NCBI RefSeq assembly: GCF_007830515.1
Contig: NZ_VLKT01000010.1
Coordinates: forward strand, 62,001-126,000
Origin: Mesorhizobium tianshanense
GTDB lineage: Bacteria > Pseudomonadota > Alphaproteobacteria > Rhizobiales > Rhizobiaceae
Direction: 5' to 3'
DNA length: 64,000 nucleotides
In this document: piece by piece, positions 55,656 to 64,000 of the stretch
Numbering within the stretch: the stretch's first letter is position 1
How the letters are laid out: every line of letters starts with the position of its first letter
The notes under the pieces: generated by a model
Told to the model about the DNA's origin: nothing
Databases searched by the model: none
The model's input: the letters and a program-made list of their open reading frames with translations, nothing else
Position numbers and translations under genes: made by a program

Positions 55656-55754
55656 TCCAGCCTCCTCGATCGATATGCAAACGTGTTTTGTGTGGGCAAA
55701 ACGGTCGCGTCAACCGGCACGATGTCGCGCCGACAACGTGCGGGGAAAAGAAAG

Positions 55755-55889
55755 CTACACCAGGCTGGTGATGTAGCGCACGATGCGCGTTATCTCCCTG
55801 ACGGTGGTGTCGAGATAGCTGCCCTGATTGTAGAGTCCGTCCCAGATCAGGAAGAACGTGACGGCGCAGATGACGATAACATAACGCAT
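55755..55889 (-). CDS. Small membrane protein, 44 aa
   Basis: MRYVIVICAVTFFLIWDGLY forms the transmembrane segment, with NQGSYLDTTVREITRIVRYI following. A short protein of this shape, beginning with MRYV and carrying LIWD near the end of the span, is recalled from other Mesorhizobium genomes as an uncharacterised protein. The ATG at 55889 lies within a longer shadow frame and is the only sensible start. Confidence 0.6.
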   Translation of the reverse strand: MRYVIVICAVTFFLIWDGLYNQGSYLDTTVREITRIVRYITSLV

Positions 55890-56259
55890 GGCTAAAACTA
55901 TCGCATGGGAGCGGCTGCAACCATAGTGATTCCGCGTTGACCAGCGCCCTCCCCCGAAATCTTTCTGCTCGGTCTGCTTGCCTTGACGTTGTGAAGTCGT
56001 CGAAGGCCGCAGGCCGACGCTTGGCCCAGCCAGTTCCCGCCTTGCCTCTTGAAGTTCGGATCGATGACGTGGAAGATTGGCGGCGGGGTTCACCGGGAAG
56101 TGCCGTAGCTCTGGTCAAAGGGTGTACTTTCGTTCGGGCCCGCCGTACCGAACGGTGAGCTATCTGGACCAGAGAGCGTCGAACCCGGCGAATGAACTGC
56201 GCGAGAGTGCGGAAACCGGCCATTTTCGCGCCGACTCCGCAGAGGTCCGGGGGCGTGAC

Positions 56260-57516
56260 ATGGGTTACAATGAACATGCCGACATTGCGTCGGGCGACGC
56301 GGTCAGGCTAGACGAATTCAATTTCGCCGAAACCGTCAAAGGCCTGCCGGCCAAGGCGCGCATGGTGTTGTCGGCGGCGATGAACCTGCCGCGTGGCTCG
56401 CTCAAGGTGAGGATGCCGGACGGCCGCGCCGTCCTCGTCGGCGGGAAGGCGCCGGGTCCGGACGCCGAACTGGTGCTCAAGAACTGGCGCTTGCCCGGCC
56501 GCGCCTTCACAGGCGGCACCATCGGCATCGCCGAATCCTACATGGACGGCGATTGGGACAGTCCCGATGTGACCAGTTTCCTGGAACTTTTCGTGGTCAA
56601 TTCGGAAATCGGAGAGCGCATCGCCGGCGGCGCCAGTTGGCTGATCAACGCCGTCCAGCGTGCCCGCCACTGGTTCAACCAAAACACCCGCACCGGTTCG
56701 AAGCGCAACATTTCGGCGCATTACGATCTCGGCAACGCCTTTTACAAGGAATGGCTGGATCCGAGCATGACCTATTCGTCGGCGCTCTATACGACCGGCG
56801 CCAACGATCTGGAAAGCGCGCAAGCCGCCAAGTATCGCGCGCTGGCCAAGGACACGGGCATCGGCGCGAAAGACCACGTGCTGGAAATCGGTTGCGGCTG
56901 GGGCGGCTTTGCCGAGTTCGCCGCGCGCGAGTTCGGCTGCCGCGTCACCGGATTGACCATCAGCCGCGAGCAGCATGATTTCGCCAGAGCGCGCGTCCAG
57001 AAGGCCGGTCTTGCCGACAAGGTCGACATCAAGCTGCAAGACTACCGCGACGAAATCGGATCCTACGACCGCATCGCCTCGATCGAGATGTTCGAGGCGG
57101 TCGGCGAAAAGTACTGGCCGGTGTTTTTCGGCAAGATGAAGGATTGCCTGCGGCCTGGCGGCACTGCAGGCCTGCAGATCATCACCATCAACGAGAAAGC
57201 CTACGACACCTATCGCGCCCGGCCGGATTTCATCCAGCGCTATGTCTTCCCGGGCGGCATGCTGCCGACGCCGTCGATCCTGAAGACGCTGGGCAAAGAC
57301 CATGGCCTTGCTCATCTGCGCGAGCGCATTTTCCCGGACGACTATGCGCGCACGCTCGCCGAATGGCGCGAGCGCTTCTGGGCGTCATGGGAAAAAATCG
57401 TCCCTCTCGGTTTCGACGACCGCTTCAAGAAGCTCTGGGAGTTTTACCTGCATTATTGCGAAGCCGGCTTTCGCGCCAGCTACATCGATGTCCGCCAAGT
57501 GGTTTACAGGGCCTAG
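56260..57516 (+). CDS. Cyclopropane-fatty-acyl-phospholipid synthase family protein, 418 aa
   Basis: SAM-dependent enzyme that adds a methylene bridge to unsaturated lipids at the membrane. Family markers are SAHYDLGNAFYKEWLDPSMT (about residues 150-169), the SAM loop VLEIGCGWGGFAEFAAREFG, LTISREQHDFARARV, IEMFEAVGEKYWPVFF and FIQRYVFPGGMLPTPSIL. The ATG at 56260 is chosen; the open frame extends back to 56077 but its composition is not coding-like. No regulator is adjacent. Confidence 0.9.
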   Translation: MGYNEHADIASGDAVRLDEFNFAETVKGLPAKARMVLSAAMNLPRGSLKVRMPDGRAVLVGGKAPGPDAELVLKNWRLPGRAFTGGTIGIAESYMDGDWDSPDVTSFLELFVVNSEIGERIAGGASWLINAVQRARHWFNQNTRTGSKRNISAHYDLGNAFYKEWLDPSMTYSSALYTTGANDLESAQAAKYRALAKDTGIGAKDHVLEIGCGWGGFAEFAAREFGCRVTGLTISREQHDFARARVQKAGLADKVDIKLQDYRDEIGSYDRIASIEMFEAVGEKYWPVFFGKMKDCLRPGGTAGLQIITINEKAYDTYRARPDFIQRYVFPGGMLPTPSILKTLGKDHGLAHLRERIFPDDYARTLAEWRERFWASWEKIVPLGFDDRFKKLWEFYLHYCEAGFRASYIDVRQVVYRA

Positions 57517-57621
57517 GCCGGCGACGTCATCGCCCTGATTTGGGCCATCGCATCATTGGGCGATTGCCGTGAAAAAGTCCGATCCCGACGCAAGATGCGG
57601 CGCAAGGATCGGAATCACATC

Positions 57622-58614
57622 ATGCGCAAACGGACAATCCCCCTCATTGCCATTGTTGTTGTCGCTGCGGGCGGCATCTGGCTCAACAACAGCTCGCTGC
57701 TGTCGAGCCGTCCAGCCGGCACCCCGGCCGTGCTTGCGCATCGCGGCTTGGCGCAGGATTTCGACCGCAAGGATCTCGGTTCCGACACCTGCACGGCCGA
57801 GCGCATGCTGCCGCCCCGCCATCCTTTCCTTGAAAACACGATTCCCTCGATGGAAGCCGCCTTCGCACTTGGAGCGGACGCGCTCGAACTCGACGTCCAC
57901 CCGACCACGGACGGCAAGTTCGCGGTCTTCCACGACTGGACGCTGGATTGCCGCACCGAAGGCAAGGGAGAAACGCGCGCCCATGCCATGTCCGAGTTGA
58001 GGACGCTCGATGTGGGCTATGGGTACACGGCGGATGGCGGCAAGACCTTCCCGTTTCGCGGCAAGGGGATCGGCATGATGCCGTCACTGGACGAGGTCCT
58101 GCAGCGCTTCCCCAACCGCCGTTTCAACATCAACATCAAGAGCAACGACCCAGGGGAAGGCGAGGCGCTGGCCGCCTGGCTCGCCACGCTGGTGCCAGCC
58201 GAGCGTGCCAGCCTGACAGTCTATGGCGGCGACAGGCCGGTCGCGGCGGTCAAGGCGGCGCTGCCGGACATGCATACGCTGAGCCGCGCGTCGCTGACCC
58301 GATGCATCCTGCGCTATGCAGCGCTCGGCTGGAGCGGCTACGTTCCGGAGGCGTGCCGGCGAGACACCCTGCTCATCCCGATCAACGTCGCCCGATGGCT
58401 ATGGGGCTGGCCAGACCGTTTTCTGGACCGGATGGATAGCGTCGACACCCGCATCTACCTGCTCGGTCCCTATGCCGGCAGCGGCTTTTCGCAAGGGCTC
58501 GACGATCCCGAACTGATCGACCAGTTGCCTGACGGCTATTCCGGCGGCATTTCCACGGATGCGCTGGACCTTGTCATGCCGGTGATCAAGCGGCGTTTTG
58601 GCCCGTCTGCGTGA
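57622..58614 (+). CDS. Glycerophosphodiester phosphodiesterase family protein, exported, 330 aa
   Basis: A signal-anchor (TIPLIAIVVVAAGGIWLNNS) is followed by a GDPD barrel: VLAHRGLAQDF with the catalytic His-Arg, ENTIPSMEAAFALGADALEL, DVHPTTDGKFAVFHDWTLDC with the metal Glu/Asp and second His, and FNINIKSNDPG. It cleaves deacylated phospholipids to glycerol-3-phosphate outside the cytoplasm. The ATG at 57622 is preferred over 57595. The insertion between ALAHRG and ENT is longer than usual. Confidence 0.87.
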   Translation: MRKRTIPLIAIVVVAAGGIWLNNSSLLSSRPAGTPAVLAHRGLAQDFDRKDLGSDTCTAERMLPPRHPFLENTIPSMEAAFALGADALELDVHPTTDGKFAVFHDWTLDCRTEGKGETRAHAMSELRTLDVGYGYTADGGKTFPFRGKGIGMMPSLDEVLQRFPNRRFNINIKSNDPGEGEALAAWLATLVPAERASLTVYGGDRPVAAVKAALPDMHTLSRASLTRCILRYAALGWSGYVPEACRRDTLLIPINVARWLWGWPDRFLDRMDSVDTRIYLLGPYAGSGFSQGLDDPELIDQLPDGYSGGISTDALDLVMPVIKRRFGPSA

Positions 58615-58710
58615 AGGCGACGGATACCGCGCTGCGGTTTCAAATCGACGCGCAAAACCTCGCTTTCGCAAAAGCGCGCTTTCAAAGCGTGATGCGGTAC
58701 TTGGCAAACG

Positions 58711-59976
58711 TCAGCTCTTGTCGTCGTCGCCCTGGGTGATCAGCCGCGCGCTGCGCTGACCTGTCACGTAGATCCATAGCCAGCTCAGCGAAACCGCAAG
58801 CCGGTTACGGAAGCCGATCAGGAAGTAGATGTGCGCGAGACCCCACAGCCACCAGGCCGGCCACCCCGTGAGCTTGATCCAGCCGAAATCGATAGCGGCG
58901 GCGCGCTTGCCGATCGTCGCCAGATCGCCGTCATGCTTGTAGCGGAAAGGACGCGGGGTTGCATCGCCGACAAGCCGGGCCTTGATCGTCGCTGCGACAT
59001 GCCAACCCTGCTGCTTGGCGGCGGGTGCTACGCCGGGCACCATCCGGCCATCGGGCCGCAGGGCGTGTGCAGCGTCACCGATGACGAAAATCTCCGGGCT
59101 CCCCGGCACGGTCAGGTCGGGCTCGACCAGCACCCTGCCCGCGCGATCCGCCGCCGCCCCCAGCCATTCGGCGGCCGGCGAAGCGGCGACCCCCGCCGCC
59201 CACAGGATTGTCCTGGCCGGCAGGTGCGTTTCACCGAAGACGACGCCTTCGGCATCGCAGCGTGTAACGGGCCGGCCGAGTTCGACCGTGACGCCAAGCC
59301 GCTCGAGCGCCTTCTTGGCATAGTCGGAGAGTTTCGGCGCGAAATTGGGAAGGATGCGGTCGCCGGCCTCAATCAGCACCACACGCGTCTGTCGCGTATC
59401 GATGTTGCGGAATTCGCGGCGCAGCGTGACGTGCGCCAGTTCGACAATGGTACCGGCCAGTTCCACGCCGGTCGGTCCGCCGCCGACGATCGCCAGTGTC
59501 AGCAGCGCCTGGCGCTTGGCGGGATCCGTCTCCCGCTCGGCCAGCTCGAAGGCGAGCAGAATGCGCCGTCGAATGGTGGTGGCGTCCTCCAGCGTCTTCA
59601 GCCCCGGCGCGAAAGGCTCCCATTCGTCGTGGCCGAAATAGGCATGGCGGGCGCCGGTAGCCAGCAGCAGCGTTTCATAGGCGACCGCGCCGCCATCCTC
59701 GAGCAGCACGCGTTTGCCGGCGCGGTCGACGCCGTTGACGGTGGCGAGCAGCGTCGTCACGTCCTTGCGCTTGCGCAGGAGATGGCGGATCGGCCAGGCG
59801 ACTTCCGAGGTGGCGAGCGCCGTAGTCGCCACCTGGTAGAGCAGCGGCTGAAAGAGATGGTGGTTGCGCTTGTCGATCATGGTGATGCGCACCGGCGCGC
59901 CGACGAGCGCGCGGGTGAATTCGAGACCCCCAAACCCCGCCCCGACGACGACGACATGATGGCTGGGTTCGTTCAT
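58711..59976 (-). CDS. Type II NADH dehydrogenase-like FAD oxidoreductase, 421 aa
   Basis: Two Rossmann folds: HHVVVVGAGFGGLEFTRALV for FAD and LTLAIVGGGPTGVELAGTIV for NAD(P), then FVIGDAAHALRPDGRMVPGV closing the FAD site and a C-terminal hydrophobic region (WPAWWLWGLAHIYFLIGFRN) for membrane contact. This is the Ndh architecture, which oxidises NADH and reduces quinone without pumping protons. ATG 59976 is preceded by CGGAG. Confidence 0.9.
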   Translation of the reverse strand: MNEPSHHVVVVGAGFGGLEFTRALVGAPVRITMIDKRNHHLFQPLLYQVATTALATSEVAWPIRHLLRKRKDVTTLLATVNGVDRAGKRVLLEDGGAVAYETLLLATGARHAYFGHDEWEPFAPGLKTLEDATTIRRRILLAFELAERETDPAKRQALLTLAIVGGGPTGVELAGTIVELAHVTLRREFRNIDTRQTRVVLIEAGDRILPNFAPKLSDYAKKALERLGVTVELGRPVTRCDAEGVVFGETHLPARTILWAAGVAASPAAEWLGAAADRAGRVLVEPDLTVPGSPEIFVIGDAAHALRPDGRMVPGVAPAAKQQGWHVAATIKARLVGDATPRPFRYKHDGDLATIGKRAAAIDFGWIKLTGWPAWWLWGLAHIYFLIGFRNRLAVSLSWLWIYVTGQRSARLITQGDDDKS

Positions 59977-59993
59977 CTCATTCACTCCGGGAG

Positions 59994-60036
59994 AGCAGGT
60001 TGGCCGGAACAGCAGGCTGGCCGGAACAGCAGGCTG
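59994..60036. repeat. 17-bp tandem repeat, about 2.4 copies
   Basis: TGGCCGGAACAGCAGGC occurs at 60001-60017 and 60018-60034, flanked by partial copies on both sides. It lies in the promoter region shared by the NADH dehydrogenase-like gene and the gene at 60188. A copy-number-variable site is possible. Confidence 0.8.
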
Positions 60037-60187
60037 GAGAGCAATTTCGCCAAGGCTGGTATAGGTATTTTTGTGCACCGCAACAATATCCGACTTTGCC
60101 GACTGCCCGGCCTAAGATGTCGCGAATGTACATGCCCTATCCTGCCGCCGCGTATAATTTCATCGAAACAGACGACAGGAGTGGAAC

Positions 60188-60847
60188 TTGGATAGCGATC
60201 ATGACGACGACGGTCCGGGGCAATATTCCTCGCCGCCTTGCTTCATGCACGAGCTCGACCCGGAATTCCGGGCGCCCCTATCCGACTGGACCGACGTGAA
60301 ACGTTGGCGCAAGGCCGAGCGCGAGCGGCTGATTGCGGCCCGCCTCGCTGTCTCGGCTGACGCGCGAACGGCAATGTCGCAGCGCATCGCCGAAAGCCTC
60401 GACGCGGTGATCGGCGACAACGCCGGCCGCATGGTCAGCCTCTACTGGCCGTTCCGCGGCGAGCCGGATTTGCGCCCTTGGATGGCTTCCATCAATAAGC
60501 GCGGCGGCCGTACCGCACTGCCTGTTGTCGTCGAGAAAGGCCGGCCGCTAATCTTCCGCGCCTACGCACCGGGCGACCGGCTGGAGAAAGGCGTCTGGAA
60601 TATCCCGATCCCAGCCGAAGGCGATCCGGTGCTGCCCGACACCGTCATTTCGCCCATCGTCGGCATCGACCCGGGACAGTTTCGCCTAGGCTATGGCGGC
60701 GGCTTCTTCGACCGCACGCTGGCGGCGATGCCGTTCAAGCCGCTGGTCATCGGTGTCGGCTACGAATTGCAGCGCATCGCCACCATCTACCCGCAGCCGC
60801 ATGACATCCCGATGGACCAAGTGGTGACAGAGGCCTTCAAGGCCTAA
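60188..60847 (+). CDS. 5-formyltetrahydrofolate cyclo-ligase, 219 aa
   Basis: ATP-dependent conversion of 5-formyl-THF to 5,10-methenyl-THF. Family markers are RKAERERLIAARLAVSADAR, VSLYWPFRGEPDLRPWMASI, and GIDPGQFRLGYGGGFFDRTL with the Gly-rich loop. A TTG at 60188, seven bases after AGGAG, seems the start; an ATG 19 codons later has no ribosome site. The stop is inside the palindromic repeat that follows, which may act as the terminator. Confidence 0.88.
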   Translation: MDSDHDDDGPGQYSSPPCFMHELDPEFRAPLSDWTDVKRWRKAERERLIAARLAVSADARTAMSQRIAESLDAVIGDNAGRMVSLYWPFRGEPDLRPWMASINKRGGRTALPVVVEKGRPLIFRAYAPGDRLEKGVWNIPIPAEGDPVLPDTVISPIVGIDPGQFRLGYGGGFFDRTLAAMPFKPLVIGVGYELQRIATIYPQPHDIPMDQVVTEAFKA

Positions 60848-60955
60848 AGCGCGTCGCATGAATCCCTTAAAGGATTCATGCGACGCGCTTTAAGTTCTTG
60901 TTTTTATGCATGTCGTTATCGCAAAACCGCTGCACACTTTTGCGCCACATGCATT
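60846..60955. repeat. Rhizobial intergenic palindromic repeat (family B)
   Basis: A perfect 20-base-arm inverted repeat (60846-60865 and 60872-60891) with a six-base loop is followed by GCATGTCG ... GCAAAACCGC ... CACATGC. The right half matches 24134-24220. It lies between convergent genes and may act as a terminator or an RNA-processing hairpin. Confidence 0.75.
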
Positions 60956-61427
60956 AGGCAAGTTCCGGTTTCATCCCCACGGCCGTGCGGTCGACGATCT
61001 CGCGCAAGGCGAAGGACGAATTGATCTTCGTCACATGCGGCATTGCCGACAGCCACTCCTTGTGGATGCGCTCGTAGTCGACGAGGTCCTTTGCCGCGAT
61101 GCGCAGGATATAGTCGTATTCACCCGACATCAGGTGGCAGGACAGGACATTCGGGCAGCGCTTTATTGCTGCCTCGAAATCCGACAGCGTCTTCTCGAAT
61201 TGCCCCGACAGCGATATATGCACGATCGCCGTCATCTGGTGGCCAAGGGCCGCGTTGGAAAGCCGGGCGTGGTAGCCGCGGATGGTTCCGGATTTCTCCA
61301 GATTGTCCAGCCGCCGTGAGCAGGCCGACTGCGACAGGCCGACTTTCTCGGCAAGCGCCGCATTGGGTATCCGCCCATCCTTCTGCAATGTTTCGAGAAT
61401 GGCGATATCAATCCTGTCGAGCGGCAT
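60954..61427 (-). CDS. Lrp/AsnC family transcriptional regulator, 157 aa
   Basis: N-terminal HTH (LDRIDIAILETLQKDGRIPN, AALAEKVGLSQSACSRRLDN) and a C-terminal RAM ligand-binding domain (IVHISLSGQFEKTLSDFEAA, MSGEYDYILRIAAKDLVDYE). ATG 61427 gives the standard length. It is divergent from ald, whose product deaminates alanine, so it is very probably the alanine-responsive activator of ald (AldR-like). Confidence 0.9.
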   Translation of the reverse strand: MPLDRIDIAILETLQKDGRIPNAALAEKVGLSQSACSRRLDNLEKSGTIRGYHARLSNAALGHQMTAIVHISLSGQFEKTLSDFEAAIKRCPNVLSCHLMSGEYDYILRIAAKDLVDYERIHKEWLSAMPHVTKINSSFALREIVDRTAVGMKPELA

Positions 61428-61461
61428 TTTTCGGGATTCCTGCGACAATCCGGCTATTTTT

Positions 61462-61524
61462 CGCAACGATTATCGAGCCGCGCGCTCCTACGCAAGCGTA
61501 TTCGCAAACACTTACGCAACGATT
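61462..61524. promoter_or_regulatory. Probable Lrp-type binding region between the regulator and ald
   Basis: CGCAACGATT occurs at 61462-61471 and 61515-61524, and the palindrome TACGC-AA-GCGTA lies between (61489-61500). Related CGCAA hexamers recur at about ten-base spacing, as expected for Lrp octamers wrapping DNA. Confidence 0.5.
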
Positions 61525-61583
61525 CGTGGTTCACTACCTCTAAAGAGGGAACGTGCCCAGCAGGGCCGGATCAGGAGAAGAAA

Positions 61584-62699
61584 ATGCGCGTCGGCTGCCC
61601 CCGGGAAATAAAGAATCATGAGTACCGCGTCGGCCTGACGCCGGGCTCGGTCCGCGAATATGTCGCGCATGGCCACGAAGTGCTGGTCGAGGCGGGAGCC
61701 GGTGCCGGCATCGGCGCCGACGACAACGCCTATCGTGCCGCCGGCGCCACCATCGCCAAGACGGCCGCCGATGTGTTCGCCAAGTCCGACATGATCGTCA
61801 AGGTCAAGGAGCCGCAGCCCGAGGAATGGGTCCAGCTCCGCGACGGCCAGATCCTCTACACCTATCTCCATCTCGCTCCGGATCCGGAGCAGACCAAGGG
61901 CTTGCTGGCCTCCGGCGTGACGGCCATCGCCTACGAGACGGTCACCGATGACCGCGGCGGCCTGCCGCTGCTGGCGCCGATGTCGGAAGTCGCCGGACGC
62001 CTGTCGATCCAGGCCGGCGCCACCGCCCTGCAGAAGGCCAATGGCGGTCGTGGCGTGCTGCTCGGCGGCGTGCCCGGCGTGCTGCCCGGCAAGGTCACGG
62101 TGCTCGGCGGCGGCGTCGTCGGCCTGCATGCCGCCCGGATGGCGGCCGGCCTTGGCGCGGACGTCACCATCATCGACCGCTCGATCCCTCGCCTGCGCCA
62201 GCTCGACGATATCTTCGGCGGCCGCGCCCACACCCGCTACTCGACTGTCGAGGCGCTGGAAGAGGAATGTTTTTCGGCTGACATCGTCGTCGGTGCCGTG
62301 CTGATCCCGGGTGCCGCCGCGCCGAAACTCGTTACCCGCGAAATGCTGTCGGGCATGAAGAAAGGCGCCGTGCTGGTCGACGTCGCCATTGACCAGGGCG
62401 GCTGCTTCGAGACTTCGCACGCCACGACTCATGCCGAGCCGACCTATGAGGTCGACGGCGTCATCCACTATTGCGTCGCCAATATGCCGGGCGCGGTGCC
62501 GGTCACTTCGGCCCACGCGCTCAACAACGCGACGCTGTATTACGGCCTGCAGCTTGCCGACAAGGGCCTGAAGGCGCTGGTCGACGATCATCATCTGCGC
62601 AACGGCCTCAATGTCCACAAGGGCAAGATCACCAACCGCGCGGTGGCCGAAGCACTCGGCTATGAGCTGGTCGAGCCGAAGGCCGTTCTCGCCGCCTGA
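61584..62699 (+). CDS. ald: Alanine dehydrogenase, 371 aa
   Basis: NAD-dependent oxidative deamination of L-alanine to pyruvate and ammonium. Markers are [20 protein letters not shown] (Arg and Lys of the substrate site), [38 protein letters not shown] and the NAD-binding [20 protein letters not shown], then [20 protein letters not shown]. The length is typical. The divergent Lrp/AsnC gene probably controls it. Confidence 0.95.
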   Translation: MRVGCPREIKNHEYRVGLTPGSVREYVAHGHEVLVEAGAGAGIGADDNAYRAAGATIAKTAADVFAKSDMIVKVKEPQPEEWVQLRDGQILYTYLHLAPDPEQTKGLLASGVTAIAYETVTDDRGGLPLLAPMSEVAGRLSIQAGATALQKANGGRGVLLGGVPGVLPGKVTVLGGGVVGLHAARMAAGLGADVTIIDRSIPRLRQLDDIFGGRAHTRYSTVEALEEECFSADIVVGAVLIPGAAAPKLVTREMLSGMKKGAVLVDVAIDQGGCFETSHATTHAEPTYEVDGVIHYCVANMPGAVPVTSAHALNNATLYYGLQLADKGLKALVDDHHLRNGLNVHKGKITNRAVAEALGYELVEPKAVLAA

Positions 62700-62728
62700 A
62701 CCCCGCCGCTGATCCTTCTGCCGACAGA

Positions 62729-62756
62729 GCCGCCGACACCCTCGGCGGCCCACTTT
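62729..62756 (+). terminator. Terminator after ald
   Basis: GCCGCCGA (62729-62736) and TCGGCGGC (62742-62749) form a perfect eight-base stem with a CTTTTCT tail, about 30 bases after the ald stop. Confidence 0.75.
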
Positions 62757-62900
62757 TCTACAGGCAATTTCACGGATTACGGTCGGTTGAACGGCTTTGC
62801 GCGTTTTGCGTGCAATATGCCTTTTCTGTGGCTTTTTTGTTACAGCCACCGCCGTGAGCCGATGCTAGGAGCATATCGGGTTTTAATAAGGTAGGGGCTA

Positions 62901-64000
62901 ATGACCATCAAAGTATTCGCAAAATCTCTTCTTCTTGGCGCAGTTTCCGTTCTGGCGCTCGGGTCGGCTTCCCATGCCGCCGACGCGGTCGTGCCGGTCG
63001 TCGAGACATCGGGCTTCAACTGGAGCGGCATCTATGTCGGCTTTGGCGTTGGCGCCGGGGCCAATGTCCACGAACTCAGCGGTGATTTCCTTCCTGGCTT
63101 CTCGCTGAATGGCATTGGTGGTGAAGGCGTTTACGGTGAACTGACCGTTGGGTACGACTATATGGTGTCGCCGCGCTTCCTGATCGGCGGACTTCTGGAC
63201 GCCCATGTCGGCAACATTGAAACCACGCTCGACGTTGCTGGATTGGATGCTTCGGTCCAGGAGACCTACGGCTTCGACGCTGGTTTGCGGGCTGGTTACC
63301 TCTTCACGCCAAACACCTTGGGCTACGTGCTCGGCGGCTATTCCTGGCAGAAATACAAACTCGACACGAACGCAGGTTTTGATTTCGATTGGGACCAGAG
63401 CGGCTACTTCGTCGGCGCTGGCGTTGAAACGGCCGTCAACAGCAATTGGACCATCAAAACCGAATATCGCTACACCCGCTTCGGCACCAAGGATGATCTT
63501 CTTGCCGATCTCGGTGCGCCGGATGGCACCCTCGAGCTCGACACGTCGCGGCATACGTTCCAGGTTGCGGCCAACTATCGCTTTGGCGCCCAGAATGGCG
63601 GCGTCGCCTCCTTTGAAGCCCCTGCCTACAACTGGACAGGCTTCTACGTCGGCGGTGCCGTCGGTGCGGGTGCGTCGGTGCATCAGATCGACGTTCCTCC
63701 GGCTGGCCTCGAGTTCAACGGGCTCGGCGGCGAAGGCGTATTTGGCGAATTGAACGTCGGCTACGACCATGATTTCGGCAACTGGGTGGCAGGTGTCATG
63801 GTTGACGCTCGCTACTCCGGCATGACTTCGGAGCTGAAAGTTCCGGGCGGATCCATTAACCTGGATACTGATTACGGTTTCGATGTGCTTGGCCGTGTCG
63901 GTATGAAAGTCAACGAGTCAACCCTCGCCTACGTGCTCGGCGGCTACAGCTGGCAGCACTTCGATCTGAATGCATCTTCACCCATCGGCGATATCCTCGA
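62901..64000 (+). CDS. Outer membrane beta-barrel protein (Omp25/Omp31-like) with two tandem barrels, cut by the window end
   Basis: ATG 62901, after AAGGTAGGGG, opens a signal peptide (SLLLGAVSVLALGSASHAAD) and a beta-rich protein still open at the window end (366 residues seen). The Omp25/31 surface-antigen pattern FNWSGIYVGFGVGAGA starts near residue 39 and recurs as YNWTGFYVGGAVGAGA near residue 243, each followed by a matching GGEGV-GEL-VGYD block and a YVLGGYSW strand. So the polypeptide contains one complete barrel and most of a second. Usual homologues have one barrel of about 200 residues. Confidence 0.85.
   Translation, partial: MTIKVFAKSLLLGAVSVLALGSASHAADAVVPVVETSGFNWSGIYVGFGVGAGANVHELSGDFLPGFSLNGIGGEGVYGELTVGYDYMVSPRFLIGGLLDAHVGNIETTLDVAGLDASVQETYGFDAGLRAGYLFTPNTLGYVLGGYSWQKYKLDTNAGFDFDWDQSGYFVGAGVETAVNSNWTIKTEYRYTRFGTKDDLLADLGAPDGTLELDTSRHTFQVAANYRFGAQNGGVASFEAPAYNWTGFYVGGAVGAGASVHQIDVPPAGLEFNGLGGEGVFGELNVGYDHDFGNWVAGVMVDARYSGMTSELKVPGGSINLDTDYGFDVLGRVGMKVNESTLAYVLGGYSWQHFDLNASSPIGDIL

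Overview
The window is high-GC alphaproteobacterial DNA, most likely Mesorhizobium or a close Phyllobacteriaceae relative. The evidence is gene order: a pyruvate dehydrogenase operon carrying a DUF5076 gene and an SGNH hydrolase, then lpdA, lipA, COQ10 and cinA, and an ispDF / dusB-ntrBC-ntrYX-dat-hfq-hflX block. Rhizobial families such as DUF1236, DUF1059, DUF2076 and rhizobial intergenic palindromes agree with this. The species is an inference; no marker gene was searched.

Region 1 (1-9,877) is accessory. It opens with the end of a phage structural module (the tail of one gene, a 394-aa internal-virion-like protein and a 221-aa glycine-rich protein). A run of tiny rhizobial genes follows, many under 100 codons and three found only by reading the sequence (5715-5885, 6422-6595, 3540-3740 as a fragment). 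It also holds a QueC-like PP-loop protein, gene fragments and pairs of short exact repeats. It ends with an XRE regulator divergent from a tightly overlapped three-gene operon (Tat-signal protein, DLEGD-repeat protein, small membrane protein). A tRNA-Ser(UGA) gene closes the region with its 3' end facing the island, the usual layout of a tRNA-targeted integrative element.

Region 2 (10-18.5 kb) is a co-directional housekeeping cluster: rlpA, a D,D-carboxypeptidase-like gene with two altered active-site motifs, tmk, holB, metG, tatD, an MBL hydrolase and a YbaK deacylase. Region 3 (18.5-29 kb) is mixed: two TetR regulators, a homocysteine methyltransferase, an exported RidA, an arginase-family enzyme, a frameshifted DUF2076 gene, a Bax-inhibitor-like membrane protein, an ECF sigma / anti-sigma pair, opgC and an aromatic aminotransferase.

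Region 4 (29-42 kb) is the conserved nitrogen/stress block: mazG, hflX-hfq, dat, ntrX-ntrY, ntrC-ntrB-dusB and ispDF-cinA. Region 5 (42-52.5 kb) is lipoate and pyruvate metabolism (COQ10, lipA, lpdA, pdhC, pdhB, pdhA), ftsB and eno. Region 6 (52.5-64 kb) carries kdsA, a VOC protein, small membrane proteins, a cyclopropane-fatty-acid synthase, a GDPD, a type II NADH dehydrogenase-like enzyme, 5-formyl-THF cyclo-ligase, an Lrp/ald divergent pair, and a tandem double-barrel outer membrane protein cut by the window end.

Three probable EcfG (general stress response) promoters were found by eye, in front of the DUF1236 gene, the GlsB/YeaQ gene and a PRC-barrel gene. They suggest a small stress regulon scattered across core and island DNA. 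No CRISPR array, complete insertion sequence or recognised defence system was seen.
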